Below, one piece after another: positions 16,090-23,869 of a stretch of 64,000 nt of DNA. Positions within the stretch are counted from its first letter, which is position 1, and each line of letters begins with the position of its first letter. Source of the DNA: Bradyrhizobium sp. CSS354 (GTDB lineage: Bacteria > Pseudomonadota > Alphaproteobacteria > Rhizobiales > Xanthobacteraceae); contig NZ_JAACFU010000010.1 in the NCBI RefSeq assembly GCF_029051725.1, positions 62,001 to 126,000 on the forward strand, written 5' to 3'. The notes beneath the pieces are model-generated. The model saw nothing but the letters and a program-made list of their open reading frames with translations, was not told the DNA's origin and ran no database searches. A program made the translations under genes and the position numbers.

Positions 16090-17013
16090 ATGGCGAGCGA
16101 GCGCAATACATTCCTCGGCGTCGGGGCGTGCGACCTTGCGCTGCCTCTTCGTGAAGCCGACGTCGTCATCTTCGGAGCTGCCGACGCAACGCCGCATTTG
16201 AAGGGCAGGACCAGCCATGCCGCGAACGGCCCAATGGCCATTCGCAATGCTTTGCGCATCTATCAGACCGACCTGTCCAGGTGGGATTTCGACCAAGACG
16301 GAATCCTGCTCGATCCGGAGCAAATCCGGGTCGTCGATGGCGGCGATCTTGCCACGTCACCCGACGCCCCCGAGGAAAACCGGAAAGCAATCAGAACGGC
16401 CACCAAGAAGATCCTGAAGTCCGGTGCGGTGCCCATTCTGCTGGGCGGAGATGATTCCGCCCCTATACCGTTCTTCGAGGCGTTCGAAGACCTCGGCAAG
16501 CTGACCATCCTGCAAATCGACGCGCATCTGGATTGGAAGGACCAGCGCGACGGTTCAGCGCATACGTTTTCCAGCACGATGCGGCGCGCCAGCGAGTTGC
16601 CTTGGGTCGAACGCATTGTGCAGGTCGGTTTACGCGGTATCGGCGGCTCTGGCCTGCAGGAGCTCAGTTGCGCACGGAATTGGGGCTCCAGGATTTTTAC
16701 AGCACGAGACGTTAGAAGCCGGGGCGTTCATGCCGTCCTCAGTGCAATCGAGGAAAATGCGAATTGCCTGATCACGATCGACTGCGACGGCCTGGATCCA
16801 TCCGTCATTCCGGGTGTGCTTCTTCCGCAACCTGGCGGCCTGTCCTATTTCGACGTCACAGACCTGATCGCGGGTGTCGCCTCGAAGGCCAGAATTGTCG
16901 GTCTCGATCTGGTCGAATTGGTGCCGGAGCGTGATGTGCAGAATATCGGGGCAATCTGCGCAGCGCGGATCATCTGCAACGCCATTGGATGTGTCGCCAA
17001 GCAGATACGCTAG
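16090..17013 (+). CDS. Arginase/agmatinase-family ureohydrolase
   Basis: A 307-residue protein from ATG 16090; an upstream ATG at 15973 is less likely. Metal-binding motifs of the ureohydrolase superfamily are present: LLGGDDSAP (119-122, with Asp where arginases and agmatinases usually have His in GGDH), QIDAHLDW (144-148) and IDCDGLDPS (231-237). GPMAIRNA and a C-terminal glutamate in LVELVPERD also fit. The superfamily hydrolyses arginine, agmatine, guanidinobutyrate or related guanidino compounds at a two-manganese centre; the substrate here is not known. Its stop codon overlaps that of the convergent kinase gene. Confidence 0.85.
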   Translation: MASERNTFLGVGACDLALPLREADVVIFGAADATPHLKGRTSHAANGPMAIRNALRIYQTDLSRWDFDQDGILLDPEQIRVVDGGDLATSPDAPEENRKAIRTATKKILKSGAVPILLGGDDSAPIPFFEAFEDLGKLTILQIDAHLDWKDQRDGSAHTFSSTMRRASELPWVERIVQVGLRGIGGSGLQELSCARNWGSRIFTARDVRSRGVHAVLSAIEENANCLITIDCDGLDPSVIPGVLLPQPGGLSYFDVTDLIAGVASKARIVGLDLVELVPERDVQNIGAICAARIICNAIGCVAKQIR

Positions 17014-19262
17014 CCGGCCGGCATGCCTCCCAGCGCCTTCCTGATCATCTCGGCGAGCTGGTTGCGGCGGTAGGGTTTTGTCAGCAGCATCACGCCGTCG
17101 TCGAGCTTGCCGTGGTGGACGATGGCGTTGTCGGTATAGCCGGAGGTGTAGAGCACCTTCACGCCGGGGCGGATCGTCGCCACCTTGTCGGCGAGCTCGC
17201 GCCCGCTCATGCCACCGGGGATGACGACGTCGGTGAACAGCAGATCGAACTGCTGGCCCGCCCGGATCAACTCCAGCGCGGCTTTGCCGTCGGGCGCGGC
17301 GACGGTCTGGTAGCCGAGGCTCTGGAGCTGCACGGTGACGAAGTTGCGCACCAGCGGATCGTCCTCGACCACGAAAATGGTCTCGGCGCCGCCTTCCGCC
17401 TGCGGCGTCGTGGTGGGGGCCGCCTCGGCCATGCCTTCGCCCGGCGGCAGATAGAGCTTGATCGTGGTGCCGTGGCCTTCCTCGCTGTAGATCTTGATGT
17501 GGCCGCCGGACTGCTTGACGAAGCCGTAGACCATGGAGAGGCCGAGGCCGCTGCCCTTGCCGACCTCCTTGGTGGTGAAGAACGGCTCGAACGCCTGCTG
17601 CTGCACCTCGGCCGGCATGCCGGTGCCGGTGTCGCTGACGGCGAGCATCACGTAGGGACCGGCCCGAACGTCGGGATTGTTCTGCGCATAGGCTTGGTCC
17701 AGCACGACGCGGTGGGCCTCGAGCAGCAGCTTGCCGCCGTTCGGCATGGCGTCGCGGGCGTTGATGGCCATGTTGAGCAGGGCATTGGTGAGGCGGGACG
17801 GATCGATGTGGGCGGTCATCTGCCCCTGTTCGAGCACGGTCTCGATCTCGATCTGCTCGCCGAGGGTGGGGCGCAGCAGTTTCGCGATGTCCCCGACCGC
17901 GGTGTTGATCTCAACGTTGCGCGGCTGGAGCGGCTGCCGGCGCGCAAAGGCGAGCAGATGCTGGATCAGCTCGGCGCAGCGTTCGGCGGCCTCGTCGATC
18001 AGGCGCGCCACGCGCTGGAGGTCGGGCTGCTGCTTCAGGCTTGCCACCAGCGTCTCGGTATTGCCGGAGATCACGGTGAGCATGTTGTTGAAGTCGTGCG
18101 CGACGCCGCCGGTGAGCTTGCCGATCGCATCCAGTTTCTGCGACTGGTACAGCTGCCGCTCGGTCTCGCGCGACATGGTCGCGTCGTGATAGACCAGCAC
18201 CGCGCCAGAGACGTTGCCTTGCCCGTCTAGCATCGGCCGGCCGCTGATCATGAGATGGCGGGAAGGATTGCCGCTGTGCGGGCGGACGATCATCTCCATA
18301 TTCTCGAACGGCTCGCCGCGAAGCACGCGTGCCGACGGCAGCTCGTCGGGCTTGAGCGGGGTGACGCCGTCGCCGTGAAGCACACTGGACATCGCGCGCA
18401 GATTGCGCAGGTTCATGCCGCTCCGGTGCAGCAGCATGCGCTCCGCGGCCGGATTGGACAGAAGGACGTTGCCCTCGGCATCGATGACCAGCACGGCCTC
18501 CGCCATGCTGTGAAACGTGCTCTGGAGCACGTTGACCGACAGGCGCAGCTCGTCATGCGCGGTGACCAGATGCTCGGTGCGCTCGGCCACTGCGGACTCG
18601 AGCTGCTGCTTGGCGGCCGTGGTCTCCAATAGCGTGCTCTTGAGTGCGCCCTCGGTGCGCCGGCTCTCGCGCATCATCATCACGACCAGCAGCAGGATCA
18701 CCAGCGCGCCGGCGAGGTCGATGCCGAGCAGCACGATGCCGGTACGGCGCGAATCCTGGGAGCGCGCCGCGAGCAATCGTTCTTCCTCTGCGCTCAAACG
18801 ATCGAAATTGCCCATCACCGTGTCCATGAGGCCACGGCCCTCGCCCTTGCCCTGCACCGCGGCAATGCCGGCCTGATCGTTTCCGGCGCGCAGGCGCATC
18901 ACTTCGGCGGCGATCTCGATCCGGCGGAGCGCCAGCGGCTCGGTGCCCTCGAGCAGCGCGACATGTTCGGGCGTGTCGCGCACGCTGCGCTTGAGGTCGG
19001 CGAGTGCCGGTGCGATCCGGGCGTGCACCGCCTGGAATTCTTCGCTGAAGCTCGGGCTGCGATAGATCTCGTAGCCGCGTGCGGCGCTCTCGGCGCTGCG
19101 CATCAGCACCCGCAGGTCGGAGATCTTCTTCAGCACCTGGACGGTATGATTGACCCATGCCGCATCGGACCGTGACTTGACGTCGAGGCCGATCGAGGCT
19201 GCGGTGATGATCAGGAGGATGGCAAGTCCAGCACCGAGAATGACGCGCTGCGTTGGGATCAA
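17010..19262 (-). CDS. Hybrid sensor histidine kinase (CHASE3-PAS-HisKA-HATPase-REC)
   Basis: Encodes about 750 residues from TTG 19262, which overlaps the stop of the upstream response regulator; ATG 19316 is an alternative. A first membrane helix (VILGAGLAILLIITAAS) leads into a CHASE3-type sensor with the hallmark SAESAARGYEIY. A second helix (ALVILLLVVMMM) follows, then a PAS domain (AVLVIDAEGNVLLSNPAAERML), the H-box GGVAHDFNNMLTVI, the ATPase boxes (NMAINARDAMP, DTGTGMP, GKGSGLGLSMVYG) and a C-terminal receiver with VVEDDP and the phospho-acceptor in FTDVVIPG. It phosphorylates its own receiver and probably the upstream regulator. The signal is unknown. Confidence 0.93.
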   Translation of the reverse strand: MIPTQRVILGAGLAILLIITAASIGLDVKSRSDAAWVNHTVQVLKKISDLRVLMRSAESAARGYEIYRSPSFSEEFQAVHARIAPALADLKRSVRDTPEHVALLEGTEPLALRRIEIAAEVMRLRAGNDQAGIAAVQGKGEGRGLMDTVMGNFDRLSAEEERLLAARSQDSRRTGIVLLGIDLAGALVILLLVVMMMRESRRTEGALKSTLLETTAAKQQLESAVAERTEHLVTAHDELRLSVNVLQSTFHSMAEAVLVIDAEGNVLLSNPAAERMLLHRSGMNLRNLRAMSSVLHGDGVTPLKPDELPSARVLRGEPFENMEMIVRPHSGNPSRHLMISGRPMLDGQGNVSGAVLVYHDATMSRETERQLYQSQKLDAIGKLTGGVAHDFNNMLTVISGNTETLVASLKQQPDLQRVARLIDEAAERCAELIQHLLAFARRQPLQPRNVEINTAVGDIAKLLRPTLGEQIEIETVLEQGQMTAHIDPSRLTNALLNMAINARDAMPNGGKLLLEAHRVVLDQAYAQNNPDVRAGPYVMLAVSDTGTGMPAEVQQQAFEPFFTTKEVGKGSGLGLSMVYGFVKQSGGHIKIYSEEGHGTTIKLYLPPGEGMAEAAPTTTPQAEGGAETIFVVEDDPLVRNFVTVQLQSLGYQTVAAPDGKAALELIRAGQQFDLLFTDVVIPGGMSGRELADKVATIRPGVKVLYTSGYTDNAIVHHGKLDDGVMLLTKPYRRNQLAEMIRKALGGMPAG

Positions 19263-19681
19263 GGGGCTTCTTTCTTGTCCTTCGGCTGTGAGCCATCGCC
19301 CGGCCCGGCGATGCATTCCCGGATCGTGGTCAGCAGCGCGTCCGGCGTGAATGGCTTGCGCAGGCAGCGGGTCGCGCCGAGCTCCAGCGCCATCCGGAGG
19401 AAGTCGGGAGAGGGCGAGGCGGATGACGCGAAGGCGTAGCCGGACATCGCGATCAGCGGAACCGCCGGCGCGCGCTCGTGAAAGATGCGAATGGACTCGA
19501 AGCCGCGCATATGCGGCATGAAGATGTCGACCAGCATCACATCGAAACTCTGTGTTTCGAGCGCAGCCAAACCCGTTTCTCCGCCGTCAGTCAACGTGAC
19601 GTCGAAGCCCTGGCGCTGGAGGAGGACCTCGATGGTCGCGCCGACCATCGGATCGTCATCAACCACGAGAATACGCGGCAT
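19259..19681 (-). CDS. Single-domain response regulator
   Basis: A 140-residue CheY-like receiver: acidic pocket VVDDDP, phospho-acceptor aspartate in VMLVDIFMP, conserved Ser in AMSGYAF and Lys in LRKPF. There is no output domain; the tail is a short charged extension (KDKKEAP). It is the first gene of a two-gene operon, and its stop overlaps the kinase start. It likely acts as a phosphate shuttle or by protein-protein contact with the CHASE3 hybrid kinase. Confidence 0.93.
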   Translation of the reverse strand: MPRILVVDDDPMVGATIEVLLQRQGFDVTLTDGGETGLAALETQSFDVMLVDIFMPHMRGFESIRIFHERAPAVPLIAMSGYAFASSASPSPDFLRMALELGATRCLRKPFTPDALLTTIRECIAGPGDGSQPKDKKEAP

Positions 19682-19862
19682 GACACTTCCCAGTCATCGA
19701 AGTCCCCATAGCCAAGTTGATACAGGTGAATCGCGCGTCGGGTCAATTTGGGATTGGATAAGGGTAGATATGCACGGTGCGGTGAATAAAGGTCCGCTCG
19801 CGTCGGTTGGTACGCGGCATTGCAGATCACGAACACGCGAAACAGGTGAAGCGCCCCAATGC

Positions 19863-19891
19863 AAAAAGGCGCCGCATCGCTGCGACGCCTT
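19863..19891 (-). terminator. Rho-independent terminator of the BA14K gene
   Basis: AAGGCGCCGCA (19866-19876) pairs with TGCGACGCCTT (19881-19891) with one mismatch. On the minus strand the hairpin is followed by TTTTT, 25 bases after the BA14K stop. Confidence 0.85.
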
Positions 19892-19915
19892 CTTCTTCAA
19901 ATGTTGCCGGTGTGC

Positions 19916-20632
19916 TTACGGGCAAGGATGACGCTGGCCGTCATAGCCCAGATAGGTGCCGGACGCCGGATCGTAGGACTTGTAGCGCTGCGCGCAGTAG
20001 CCCTCGGAGTCGCCGCCGCTATCGGGGACCACGGCCACTGACGGCTCGTCATAATAGCTGTCGTCGCCATAGTAGTAGGGGTCGTTGTAGTAGCCGCCGC
20101 CGTAATAGGCGTACGAGCCGAGGCCGCCGATCGCAGCACCCGCGGCGACACCGGGCCAGAACCCGCCGCCGCGACGATGATGCCAGTGACGACCACTCCA
20201 ATTGCCGCTACCGCCCTGCCAGTTGCCCGCAGTCGCGACGCTGCGTGTCCCGCTGTAGGACGGCGAAAAGGCCTGTCGGCTCGCGGTGCCGCCTACGAAG
20301 CTGCCACCGCTGGGACGTACCGCTGCGCCGGCGGCGAAATTGCCACCGCCGCCACCGATCCTCGCGCCGCCGAAGTTGCCGCCGCCCATGCGGGCGCCGC
20401 CACCGCCAAAGTGAGCACCCCCACCACTGAAGTGAGCGCCGCCGCCACCGCCGCCGAAGTGGGCACCGCCACCTCCGCCGCCAAAGTGGGCACCGCCGCC
20501 ACCGCCGCCACCGCCGAAATGCCCACCGCCGCCACCTCCATGTCCGCCGCGACCTTGCGCGAAGCTTGGCGTCGCCAACGGGAGAACCAGCGCCACGGCC
20601 GCAGCCGCGCTCAAGACTTTCAGACTCTTCAT
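19916..20632 (-). CDS. Glycine/histidine-rich secreted BA14K-family protein
   Basis: A 238-residue protein from ATG 20632, preceded by AAAAGGAG. It has a signal peptide ending near SFAQ. About ninety residues of glycine runs with GGGAHFGG repeats follow, then a hydrophobic glycine/alanine segment (GVAAGAAIGGLGSYAYYGGG), and finally the BA14K signature YCAQRYKSYDPASGTYLGYDG ending HPC. BA14K proteins were first described as Brucella immunogens with lectin-like activity. The His-Gly repeats could bind metal, but no role is shown. A terminator follows the gene closely. Confidence 0.88.
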   Translation of the reverse strand: MKSLKVLSAAAAVALVLPLATPSFAQGRGGHGGGGGGHFGGGGGGGGAHFGGGGGGAHFGGGGGGAHFSGGGAHFGGGGARMGGGNFGGARIGGGGGNFAAGAAVRPSGGSFVGGTASRQAFSPSYSGTRSVATAGNWQGGSGNWSGRHWHHRRGGGFWPGVAAGAAIGGLGSYAYYGGGYYNDPYYYGDDSYYDEPSVAVVPDSGGDSEGYCAQRYKSYDPASGTYLGYDGQRHPCP

Positions 20633-20880
20633 GATCAAAACTCCTTTTCCCGGAAGCAAACCCCATGAAAGGGCTGTAGTTCCTGGGATCACGGCGGTTT
20701 GCGTGCGAGGATAAGCTTTCATGGCCACGCTGTATCCGGCATGAACGGATCGCGTCCGATTTGCGGCAGCGTCCGTGTGCCCGGCGACCGCATCTGCAGC
20801 GGGGCACCGCCGCCCGCGCCGAACTGGACATTTCGCCGTCCGGATGGCATCAGGACCCGACGAAGCAGGGCCCTTGCCGC

Positions 20881-21288
20881 ATGAAACAGTTCTTCCTCAA
20901 GATTTTCACCTGGTGGAATGGCCAGACGTTTGGCACTCAACTCTGGACCAAGCGCTACGGCGAGCTGGTCGGCCAGGACGAACAGGGCAACCTCTATTAT
21001 CGCACCCGCGGCGGGGCGATCGATCCTGCGCTCGGCTTCGAGCGGCGCTGGGTGGTCTATAACGGCTATGCCGAGGCCAGCCGTATCCCGCCGTCCTGGC
21101 ACGGCTGGATGCATCACACCGTCGACGTGCCGCCGACGCAGGACAACTACCAGCCGCGCGAGTGGGAAAAGCCGCACCAGCCCAATCTCACCGGCACGGC
21201 GAACGCCTACCGTCCTTCGGGCTCGACGCTCGCCAGCGGCAAGCGGCCGAAGGCGACCGGCGACTATCAGCCCTGGACGCCCAGCTAG
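20881..21288 (+). CDS. NDUFA12 (17.2 kDa) accessory subunit of respiratory complex I
   Basis: A 135-residue protein with the typical features of the alphaproteobacterial/mitochondrial B17.2 subunit: TWWNGQTFGTQLWTKRYGE, then EQGNLYYRTR and RRWVVYNG, with RIPPSWHGWMHH and VPPTQDNY. It attaches to the peripheral arm of NADH:ubiquinone oxidoreductase and helps assembly. The main nuo genes lie elsewhere. In many alphaproteobacteria this gene sits beside DUF2155, aat and accC; here they follow only after a 5-kb insertion. Confidence 0.95.
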   Translation: MKQFFLKIFTWWNGQTFGTQLWTKRYGELVGQDEQGNLYYRTRGGAIDPALGFERRWVVYNGYAEASRIPPSWHGWMHHTVDVPPTQDNYQPREWEKPHQPNLTGTANAYRPSGSTLASGKRPKATGDYQPWTPS

Positions 21289-21585
21289 GCTTCCGATCCC
21301 CGCTGAATCCTTGTCGTAGGAGTGGATGCACCCGCATCCGCCTCGCTTTGCTGTGGACAGCGGGAACAGCGGGGATGATTGCTGCGCACTGGTTGCAGCC
21401 AGGCGAGCGATGCGGCTCAATGGTCGCATCTTACGGAGATGGGAGACCATCGCGTTCGGTTCGGGCAACAGTTCGCGACTGTCCCGAAATGCAGCGGCCG
21501 CCGACCAGGACTCGATCGGGAGATAGGCCCCCGGTCTGGAAGCTCCGAAATCGCCCGATGAAATGTGCAGCCGCCGTAAGACAGG
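21289..21585. other. 300-base gap ending in a terminator; possible 3' UTR or small RNA
   Basis: No convincing coding frame. The segment contains paired motifs such as GGGCAACAGTTCGCGACTGTCCC at 21462-21484. The nearest strong terminator for plus-strand transcripts lies at its end, so either the NDUFA12 transcript has a long 3' tail or an independent small RNA ends here. Confidence 0.35.
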
Positions 21586-21618
21586 AAAGGCCGCTCGGGA
21601 AACCGGGCGGCCTTTTTC
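21586..21618 (+). terminator. Strong Rho-independent terminator
   Basis: AAAGGCCGCTCGG pairs with CCGGGCGGCCTTT around a GAAA loop (13 bp with one G-T pair), followed on the plus strand by TTTTTC. It lies about 300 bases after the NDUFA12 stop. Confidence 0.8.
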
Positions 21619-21640
21619 TGTTGGGGCTCATGGATGTCTC

Positions 21641-21770
21641 GTGCCCCGGACGCAGCGCAGCGCTTCTTCAGCGGTGCGCTGCAGAGCCGGGGCCCATGCA
21701 TCGGCACCCGCGTGGCCTGTTGGATCCCGGCTCTGCGGAGCGTCACTGGGTGCCGCGCCGCGTCCGGCAC
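21641..21770. repeat. Large imperfect palindromic intergenic repeat
   Basis: The left arm runs from GTGCCCCGGACGCAGCG through CAGAGCCGGGGCCC, and the right arm from GGATCCCGGCTCTGCGGAGC through GCGCCGCGTCCGGCAC, in inverse order. Together they form a long, interrupted cruciform of about 130 bases. It resembles an interspersed repeat common in Bradyrhizobium genomes. It ends about ten bases before the stop of the following minus-strand gene, so it may serve as that gene's 3' end. Confidence 0.75.
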
Positions 21771-21780
21771 ACGCGAGCAA

Positions 21781-22467
21781 CTACATCATCCGTTCAGACG
21801 CGCGCTTCACCGCCTCTAGCCGCCGCGCCTGGCCTTGCGCGCCACGCTCTCTGAGCAACGCCAGCACTTCCGCCGGCGCGGTATCCGGCGAGCCGGCATT
21901 GAACGGCGGGGCCGGATTGTATTCGAGCTGAAGCTGGATCGCCTCCGCGGTGGTGCGATTGACCATGATCGACACCAGGGTCAGCGCGAAATCGATTCCC
22001 GCGGTGACGCCGCCGCCGGTCACGCGGTTGCGGTCGACGCAGACGCGCGTCTTGGTCGGGGTCGCGCCGAACTGGCTGAGCATCTCCATCGCGCTCCAAT
22101 GCGTGGCGGCGCGGTAGCCCTTCAGGAGGCCGGCGGCGCCGAGCGCCAGCGATCCCGTGCAGACCGACGTGACGTATTTGGCGCCCTCGGCCTGGCGGCG
22201 CAGGAAACCGAGCACCTCCTCGTCATTGAGCAGATCGTTGGTGCCGCCGCCGCCGGGCACGCAGATCACGTCGAGCTGCGGGCAGTCGGCGAACGTCGTG
22301 GTCGGCGTCAGCGTCAGCACGGAATCGCTCGGCACCGGCTCGATCCGTTTCCAGATCAAATGCAGCTTTGCGCCGGGCACGGAGGAGAACACCTGCAGGG
22401 GACCCGTAAAATCGAGCTGGGTGACGCGCGGAAACACCAAGAGACCGATCTGGAGCGGGGACGACAT
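21781..22467 (-). CDS. DJ-1/PfpI protein resembling isonitrile hydratase (InhA type)
   Basis: A 228-residue protein from ATG 22467, with GGAGG seven bases upstream. It starts QIGLLVFPRVTQLDFTGPLQVF, has the VPGGGGTNDLL loop and the nucleophile elbow SVCTGSLALGAAGLL, then ATTHW-like AATHWSA. This is the pattern of the InhA/isonitrile hydratase branch of the DJ-1 superfamily, which adds water to isocyanides to give N-formamides. The same fold forms the sensor half of GlxA regulators. It is divergent from a GlxA-type regulator, its probable controller. The true substrate is inferred only. Confidence 0.85.
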   Translation of the reverse strand: MSSPLQIGLLVFPRVTQLDFTGPLQVFSSVPGAKLHLIWKRIEPVPSDSVLTLTPTTTFADCPQLDVICVPGGGGTNDLLNDEEVLGFLRRQAEGAKYVTSVCTGSLALGAAGLLKGYRAATHWSAMEMLSQFGATPTKTRVCVDRNRVTGGGVTAGIDFALTLVSIMVNRTTAEAIQLQLEYNPAPPFNAGSPDTAPAEVLALLRERGAQGQARRLEAVKRASERMM

Positions 22468-22552
22468 GAGAGCCTCCAATTATGAGCTTGACGGAAGCAG
22501 CCTCTCATGATGCCCTTCTGTCCAAAATGGCATTTTTCCCTCGCTTTCGGAC

Positions 22553-23500
22553 ATGACTATGATCGGCATCTTGATCTTCCCGGACTTCCAGCTGCTCGAT
22601 GCGGCCGGCCCGATCTCCGTGTTCGAGATCGCGGCGCGCTGCACGGGCAAGACGACGACCGGGATCCGCGTGCTGGCGGTGGACGCGGGGCCCGTGCGCA
22701 GCTCGTCCGGCGTGGAGATGATGGCGCGCGACTTCAAGTCGGCGAATGCGATCACGACGCTGGTCGTGGCGGGAGGCGCGGGCGTGACGGATGCCGCGCG
22801 CTGCGAGATTACGCGCGCCTTCGTGCAGCGGCTGGCGCGGCGCGGCGTGCGGGTCGCAAGCGTCTGCTCGGGCGCCTATGTGCTGGCCGAGGCGGGATTG
22901 CTCGACGGCCGCCGCGCCACCACGCATTGGGGACGCACGCGGGATTTCGTCGCGCGCTATCCCAAGGTGAAATTCGAGCCGGACCAGATTTTCACGCGCG
23001 ATGGCAATGTGTGGACGTCGGCAGGCATCACGGCGGGCATCGACCTCGCGCTCGCGATGGTGACGGAGGATCACGGTGAGCAGATCGCGCAGGACACCGC
23101 GCGGCAGCTCGTGCTGTATCATCGCCGCAGCGGCGGCCAGTCGCAATTCTCGTCACTTCTGGAATTGAAGACGCCGAACGGCCGCTTTGGCGCGCTGCTG
23201 TCATGGGCGCGCGAGAACCTCGACGCCCGGTTGACGGTCGAAGACCTCGCCGACCGCGCCGGCATGAGTGCGCGGCATTTTGCCCGCGCCTTCGCCGCCG
23301 AGACCGGCACGACGCCCTCGAAGGCAATCGAGCGCTTGCGCATCGAGGTCGCGCGCGAGCGCGTGCAGTCCTCGCGCGAGGCGATCGAGCTCGTCGCGGA
23401 GACGACCGGCTTCGGGGATCCCGAGCGCATGCGGCGCGCCTTCATCCGCGCCTTCGGCCAGCCGCCGCAGGCGCTACGGCGCGCGGCAAGGGCCGGGTAG
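22553..23500 (+). CDS. GlxA-family transcriptional regulator (DJ-1 domain plus AraC helix-turn-helix)
   Basis: A 315-residue protein. Residues 1-180 are a DJ-1/PfpI-like ligand-sensing domain (IGILIFPDFQLLDAAGPISVF, VVAGGAGV, SVCSGAYVLAEAGLL). Residues about 215-310 are an AraC DNA-binding domain with two helix-turn-helix units (LTVEDLADRAGMSARHFARAFAAETGTTPSKAIERLRIEVAR and FGDPERMRRAFIRAFGQPP, quoted as landmarks). It is divergent from the InhA-like gene with 85 bases between start codons, which is the typical layout of a regulator and its target. Confidence 0.92.
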   Translation: MTMIGILIFPDFQLLDAAGPISVFEIAARCTGKTTTGIRVLAVDAGPVRSSSGVEMMARDFKSANAITTLVVAGGAGVTDAARCEITRAFVQRLARRGVRVASVCSGAYVLAEAGLLDGRRATTHWGRTRDFVARYPKVKFEPDQIFTRDGNVWTSAGITAGIDLALAMVTEDHGEQIAQDTARQLVLYHRRSGGQSQFSSLLELKTPNGRFGALLSWARENLDARLTVEDLADRAGMSARHFARAFAAETGTTPSKAIERLRIEVARERVQSSREAIELVAETTGFGDPERMRRAFIRAFGQPPQALRRAARAG

Positions 23501-23630
23501 GGAGAATTGATCGGGTTGGAGAGCCCGCTTGAGCGGGTGAGCAGACTTGCATATTGCCCGGCCTTGCGTCACCCGTTGCAGACGATCAGTACAACACGTA
23601 CCGTCGCTGATCCCGATGCAAGGAACCCTA

Positions 23631-23807
23631 ATGACCGATCGAGAAAAGATTCTGATTGCCCTTCGCGAAAAGCCTCTGAAGACTTTCGAGGTCATGAAGC
23701 GCGTGAATATCAAGAATCAGGACGACTGCCAATCGCTCCTGTTGAAGATGCGTGACGAAGGCGCTGTGAAGTTCGACATTCACAAGGGAAATTGGCGCGC
23801 GGCGTGA
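23631..23807 (+). CDS. 58-residue winged-helix-like small protein
   Basis: A short basic protein from ATG 23631, with AAGGAA upstream. The sequence MTDREKILIALREKPLKTFE followed by QDDCQSLLLKMRDEGAVKFD and HKGNWRAA reads as helix-helix-helix and a two-strand wing. That is the shape of minimal winged helix-turn-helix domains. It could be a small DNA-binding protein or a remnant of a larger regulator. It is alone between the GlxA gene and a convergent transporter gene. Confidence 0.6.
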   Translation: MTDREKILIALREKPLKTFEVMKRVNIKNQDDCQSLLLKMRDEGAVKFDIHKGNWRAA

Positions 23808-23869
23808 CGACGTTCGCCTGGTTACCAGCGGCCTCGCGACGGCACAGCGGACATGACGTGAAGATTGAT

